Shown piece after piece: positions 61,494 to 64,000 of a DNA stretch of 64,000 nt. Location of the stretch: positions 124,001 through 188,000 of the forward strand of contig JABTUV010000007.1 in assembly GCA_015075175.1 (NCBI GenBank), in the 5' to 3' direction. The first letter of the stretch is position 1. The number at the start of each line of letters is the position of its first letter. The DNA is from a bacterium. Lineage in GTDB: Bacteria > Hinthialibacterota > Hinthialibacteria > H5-UNCL2. The translations under genes were made by a program, and so were the position numbers. The notes under the pieces were generated by a model, which made no database searches, had not been told where the DNA came from, and worked only from the letters and a program-made list of their open reading frames with translations.

Positions 61494-62900
61494 ATGACGA
61501 AGTATCGGTTCCAACCCAGCCAGCTGCCTCACATCGTGTTCGAGATCGCGCGGGCGCTCGAGCCGGACGCGGTATTTCTCGTGGGCGGGGCGGTGCGCGA
61601 CGCGGTGCACCGCGCGTTGGCGGCTCACACACACGAGCTGGCCTGGACGCCCGGCGCCAATCTCGACCTGGCGACGCGTTGCCGGCCCGACGAGTGCCTG
61701 CGCCGCCTCGCCGCCGCGGGTTTCTCCGTCGTCCCCGTCGGCATCGAGCACGGGACCGTCGGCGTCCCCGGTCCGGGCGGATTGGTCGAGATTACCACCT
61801 TCCGCAGCGACTACGAGTACGACGGCCGGCACTGTCGCGTCGCCTTCTCCGACACGCTGGAAGAAGACCTCCTGCGGCGCGACTTCACCGTCAACGCGCT
61901 GGCCGCCGACGTTACGACCGGGCAGGTCGTCGATACGACCGGCGGGATCGACGATCTTGGAGCGAAGGTTATTCGCACCGTGGGGGAGGCGCGCGCGCGT
62001 TTTCTGGAGGATCATCTGCGCATCCTGCGGGGGGTACGGTTCGCGGCCAAGCTGGACTTTGCGCTGGAAGAGGCCACGCGCGCCGCCATGCAGGAGCTGG
62101 CGCCGATGCTTTCGCGCATCTCCGGCGAACGCATCCGCGACGAACTGCTCAAAATCCTCGGCTATCCCAAGCCCTCCGCCGCCTTTCGGCTGATGCGCGA
62201 GACGGGCATCCTCAAGGTCATCCTGCCCGAGCTGGAAGCCTGTTTCGGCGTCGAGCAGAACCAATGGCACAGCCACGACGTGGGGGAACATTCGCTACTC
62301 TCGATGGACGCGCTCTCGCCGCGCTTTCCCTTTCTCAGATTCGTCACGCTCCTGCACGACATCGGCAAGCCCGGCGCCAAGAGGTGGATCGACGAGAAGG
62401 GCGACTACGTTTTTTACGGCCATGAGGAGACGGGCGCCAGGATGACGGAGGCGATCCTGGACCGGCTGCGCTTCTCACGGCGGGAGGTGGAGCGGGGCGC
62501 GGCGCTGGTAGCCGAGCACATGATCAGTCTTCCCGGCAACATCGCACCGAGGACGCTGCGGCGATACCTGGCGCGCATGGGCGGCGAGCTCTTCTGGGAG
62601 CTTCTGCGCCTGCGCGTAGCCGACCGCAAGGGCAATCTGAAAAAAGAGGGCGCGGACTCCGGGCTGCGCGAAGTGATCCGCAAGCTGCGCGCCATCGAAC
62701 GGGAGCAGGACGCCCTCTCCGTGAAGGACCTGGCGCTCTCCGGCCAGGACCTGATCGAATTGGGGCTTACGCCGGGGCCGCTGTTCGGCGAGATTCTGTC
62801 GTGGCTGCTGGCAGTAGTGCTGGACGACCCGTCGCTGAACCGGCGCGAGACGTTGCTGTCGCTGTTGCGCCAATCGCCTTACGGACACTTGTTGACGTGA
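61494..62900 (+). CDS. CCA tRNA nucleotidyltransferase / poly(A) polymerase-family protein with HD domain
   Basis: This class II nucleotidyltransferase has 468 residues. The active-site loop is FLVGGAVRDAV. The catalytic DxD motif of the family (DhDhAT) reads NLDLAT at about residue 58, so the first Asp is Asn (AAT). The spacing from GGxVRD is also larger than usual because of an AAHTHELAWTPGA stretch. EEDLLRRDFTVNALA (motif C/D, RRDFTxNA) and LRGVRFAAKLDFAL are intact. A C-terminal HD domain has HDVGEHSLLSM and LLHDIGKPG (phosphohydrolase His-Asp). CCA addition to tRNA is the likely ancestral role; the substitution questions activity. The frame is intact. Confidence 0.85.
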   Translation: MTKYRFQPSQLPHIVFEIARALEPDAVFLVGGAVRDAVHRALAAHTHELAWTPGANLDLATRCRPDECLRRLAAAGFSVVPVGIEHGTVGVPGPGGLVEITTFRSDYEYDGRHCRVAFSDTLEEDLLRRDFTVNALAADVTTGQVVDTTGGIDDLGAKVIRTVGEARARFLEDHLRILRGVRFAAKLDFALEEATRAAMQELAPMLSRISGERIRDELLKILGYPKPSAAFRLMRETGILKVILPELEACFGVEQNQWHSHDVGEHSLLSMDALSPRFPFLRFVTLLHDIGKPGAKRWIDEKGDYVFYGHEETGARMTEAILDRLRFSRREVERGAALVAEHMISLPGNIAPRTLRRYLARMGGELFWELLRLRVADRKGNLKKEGADSGLREVIRKLRAIEREQDALSVKDLALSGQDLIELGLTPGPLFGEILSWLLAVVLDDPSLNRRETLLSLLRQSPYGHLLT

Positions 62901-63039
62901 TGTCAAGGGGCAAGAACGTCCGTATTTTGGGGCGAAAAACCGCGTTTTTCCGGGGTTGACAGCTGGTGGGGGCTTTGTTAACGTGCCGCTTCTGTACTCG
63001 CGTGGCCGCTTTGGGTTCGCCGGGGGAGGCGCGGTTTCT

Positions 63040-63285
63040 TTGACCCTGCGAGAGGACGAAGAAAGGCGCCGGAAGGCGCGTCGTGAATGGGTCGTTGCGG
63101 GGCGCGCGGTGGTCATCCCCTTTCTGCTCCTCGCTGGTCCGCTGGTGGGATACCTGCTGGCCCGCGGGGTGCAGTGGATGATCGACAGCCCGAGCGGCCT
63201 GATCGTCGCCGCGGGCGTGATGCTGGGCCTCTTGGCCGGCATCGTGGAAACGGTGAACCTCATCCGCAAGATGTCCGGAGAATAA
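63040..63285 (+). CDS. AtpI/AtpZ-like small membrane protein of the ATP synthase operon
   Basis: This small protein of about 81 residues has a charged N-terminus (LREDEERRRKARREW) and two membrane helices, VIPFLLLAGPLVGYLLARGV and IVAAGVMLGLLAGIVETVNL. This is the layout of AtpI/AtpZ proteins that precede ATP synthase genes and assist ring assembly or Mg2+ supply. The start is uncertain: TTG at 63040 lies behind GGGAGG, but the open frame begins at 62956. It is followed 4 bases later by the next small gene. Confidence 0.7.
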   Translation: MTLREDEERRRKARREWVVAGRAVVIPFLLLAGPLVGYLLARGVQWMIDSPSGLIVAAGVMLGLLAGIVETVNLIRKMSGE

Positions 63286-63289
63286 GACG

Positions 63290-63671
63290 GTGGAACCGGA
63301 AGCGTTGCGGCGCTGGTTGCGCCGGGCGGCGCTGATGGTGGTGGGGTTGGGCGCCGCGGCCGCCTTGGCCTGGCCCGCGTGGGGGCGCGACTTCATTTTC
63401 GCCGGCCTCTGGTCGGTCGTCAATCTGTGTGCCTGGCAGGGTCTGGTCGAGAGCGGCCTCGTCCAGCGCAAAAAATCGCGCGCGCTGGCGTGGGGTGTCC
63501 TCAAGCTTCCCATCCTCTTCGGGGTGGGATTCTTTTATGTCGTGAACGTGCAGGACCCGTCGATCTCGGCGCTGTTGTCGGGATTCCACGTGATTTTTGT
63601 CGTCCTGCTGATCCAATTCCTATGGAAACGCGCCCGCCCCGAGACGGCGGGCGCGCAACGAGGCGAATTAA
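63290..63671 (+). CDS. ATP synthase subunit I-like small membrane protein (3' end uncertain)
   Basis: Starting at a GTG at 63290 behind GGAG, the frame encodes MEPEALRRWLRRAALMVVGL and about four hydrophobic helices (AALAWPAWGRDFIFAGLWSV, LKLPILFGVGFFYVV, FHVIFVVLLIQFLWKR), fitting the ATP synthase I (UncI-like) family found between atpI and atpB. The open frame continues to 63892, but from ~63622 it overlaps atpB in another frame and looks non-coding. The given end assumes a single indel that would bring in the TAA at 63669-63671; this is inference. Confidence 0.6.
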
Positions 63672-64000
63672 CCCGTTGCTCTGGCAGATTGTGGGTGCGG
63701 GCGGCGCCGACGCGCACCCCGCCGTGGAGACCGTCGCCCACGCGACCTGCTAACACGCGGCTCAAACCGCGGAGCACGCCGGCAATCCGGAAATTCCCAA
63801 CCTTATCACCGTCCTCAACACTTACGTCTTCAAAGAGGGAGCGGTTCACGACTTTCTGCATCACAACGAGAATACCATATTCTTCTGGCTGATTCTGATC
63901 CTGGTAGCCGTGGGATTCCCGCTGGCGACGCGCAAGCTGGCGCGCATTCCGGGACGCGGCCAGGCCGCCATCGAACTCCTCTTCGGCGGCCTCTACGATT
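63622..64000 (+). CDS. atpB: F1Fo ATP synthase subunit a (partial at right edge), in-frame TAA
   Basis: This is the membrane subunit forming the proton half-channels of ATP synthase. In one frame: METRPPRDGGRATRRINPLL, WQIVGAGGADAHPAVETVAH, ATC, a TAA at 63751-63753, then HAAQTAEHAGNPEIPNLITV and FLHHNENTIFFWLILILVAV, with LATRKLARIPGRGQAAIELL to the window edge. The post-stop part is typical of the subunit a N-terminal helix 1 and the RxxRIPGRxQxxxE segment. Because the frame is unchanged across the TAA, a single substitution (for example CAA to TAA) rather than an indel is implied. Alternatively translation starts after the TAA, but no ATG/GTG/TTG with a ribosome site is evident there. The gene continues beyond the window. 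Confidence 0.8.

Noticed and set aside
62956-63285. A longer AtpI-like protein starting at 62956
   Set aside because: The extra 28 residues lack a ribosome site and read like upstream leader. The TTG at 63040 with GGGAGG fits the family length better, though the choice is not certain.
63290-63892. A 200-residue protein continuing subunit I to 63892
   Set aside because: From ~63622 it overlaps the atpB frame and its composition turns to Arg/Pro/Thr-rich non-family sequence.
1-64000. tRNA, rRNA, riboswitches and full-length insertion sequences
   Set aside because: I looked through the gene-free stretches for cloverleaf-type TTCGA/GGTTC arms, conserved rRNA words, transposase motifs and T-box/cobalamin-type elements and found nothing convincing by eye. 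A covariance-model search would be needed to exclude small RNAs.

Overview
This is a GC-rich (roughly 60-65% by eye), densely packed bacterial segment. The contents suggest an uncultured Gram-negative, respiring bacterium: a complete-looking complex I operon, the start of an F1Fo ATP synthase operon, a periplasmic-type sugar-binding lipoprotein, thioredoxin-fold proteins with signal peptides, and nucleotide-sugar/surface-polysaccharide genes. The abundant palindromic intergenic repeats and the giant secreted beta-helix proteins resemble genomes of the PVC / Sumerlaeota / Hydrogenedentota kind. I cannot fix the phylum from the sequence alone.

Layout: (1) 1-12640, minus strand: nuoA-B-C-D-E-F-G-H-I-J-K-N-L, mostly with 1-10 nt overlaps, nuoL running off the left edge. 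(2) 12840-18834, plus strand: HAD phosphatase, a TacA/TacT-like toxin-antitoxin pair, a zinc-ribbon/glycosyltransferase membrane protein and recG. (3) 19030-30882, minus strand: two tandem copies of a two-gene module, each a ~1160-residue and a ~706-residue secreted right-handed beta-helix protein, each copy ending in the same hairpin terminator. (4) 31502-40149: a damaged hicBA pair, a damaged URO-D-family gene, an araF-like binding lipoprotein, ilvD, a STAS-plus-receiver-like protein (plus strand) and a double TlpA-type thioredoxin protein. (5) 40657-48612: a MoxR/DUF58/DUF4350/DUF4129 membrane-associated cluster on the plus strand converging on an RDD-SpoIIM pair. (6) 48676-52681: nucleoside hydrolase-like protein, mutM, an FMN reductase and a HAMP protein. 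(7) 53129-59738: GT2, DegT aminotransferase, Gfo/Idh dehydrogenase, left-handed beta-helix acetyltransferase, FAD oxidoreductase and polysaccharide deacetylase, a likely surface-glycan cluster with the gene types used to make 2,3-diamino sugars. (8) 59917-64000: TPR protein, CCA-adding-type enzyme, then the beginning of the atp operon.

Two properties dominate the window. First, many otherwise well-conserved genes are broken by one-base indels, several clearly in homopolymers, and three carry an in-frame stop inside a conserved domain. Essential complex I genes are hit several times each, so most of these are probably sequence errors, and start/stop calls for the affected genes span the whole homologous region. 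Second, at least five families of short palindromic or simple repeats are scattered throughout. Some copies lie inside genes and supply protein termini (mutM, the glycosyltransferase, the DUF4129 protein) or split a gene (the FAD oxidoreductase at 57293-58743). No rRNA, tRNA, CRISPR array or full-length insertion sequence was seen.
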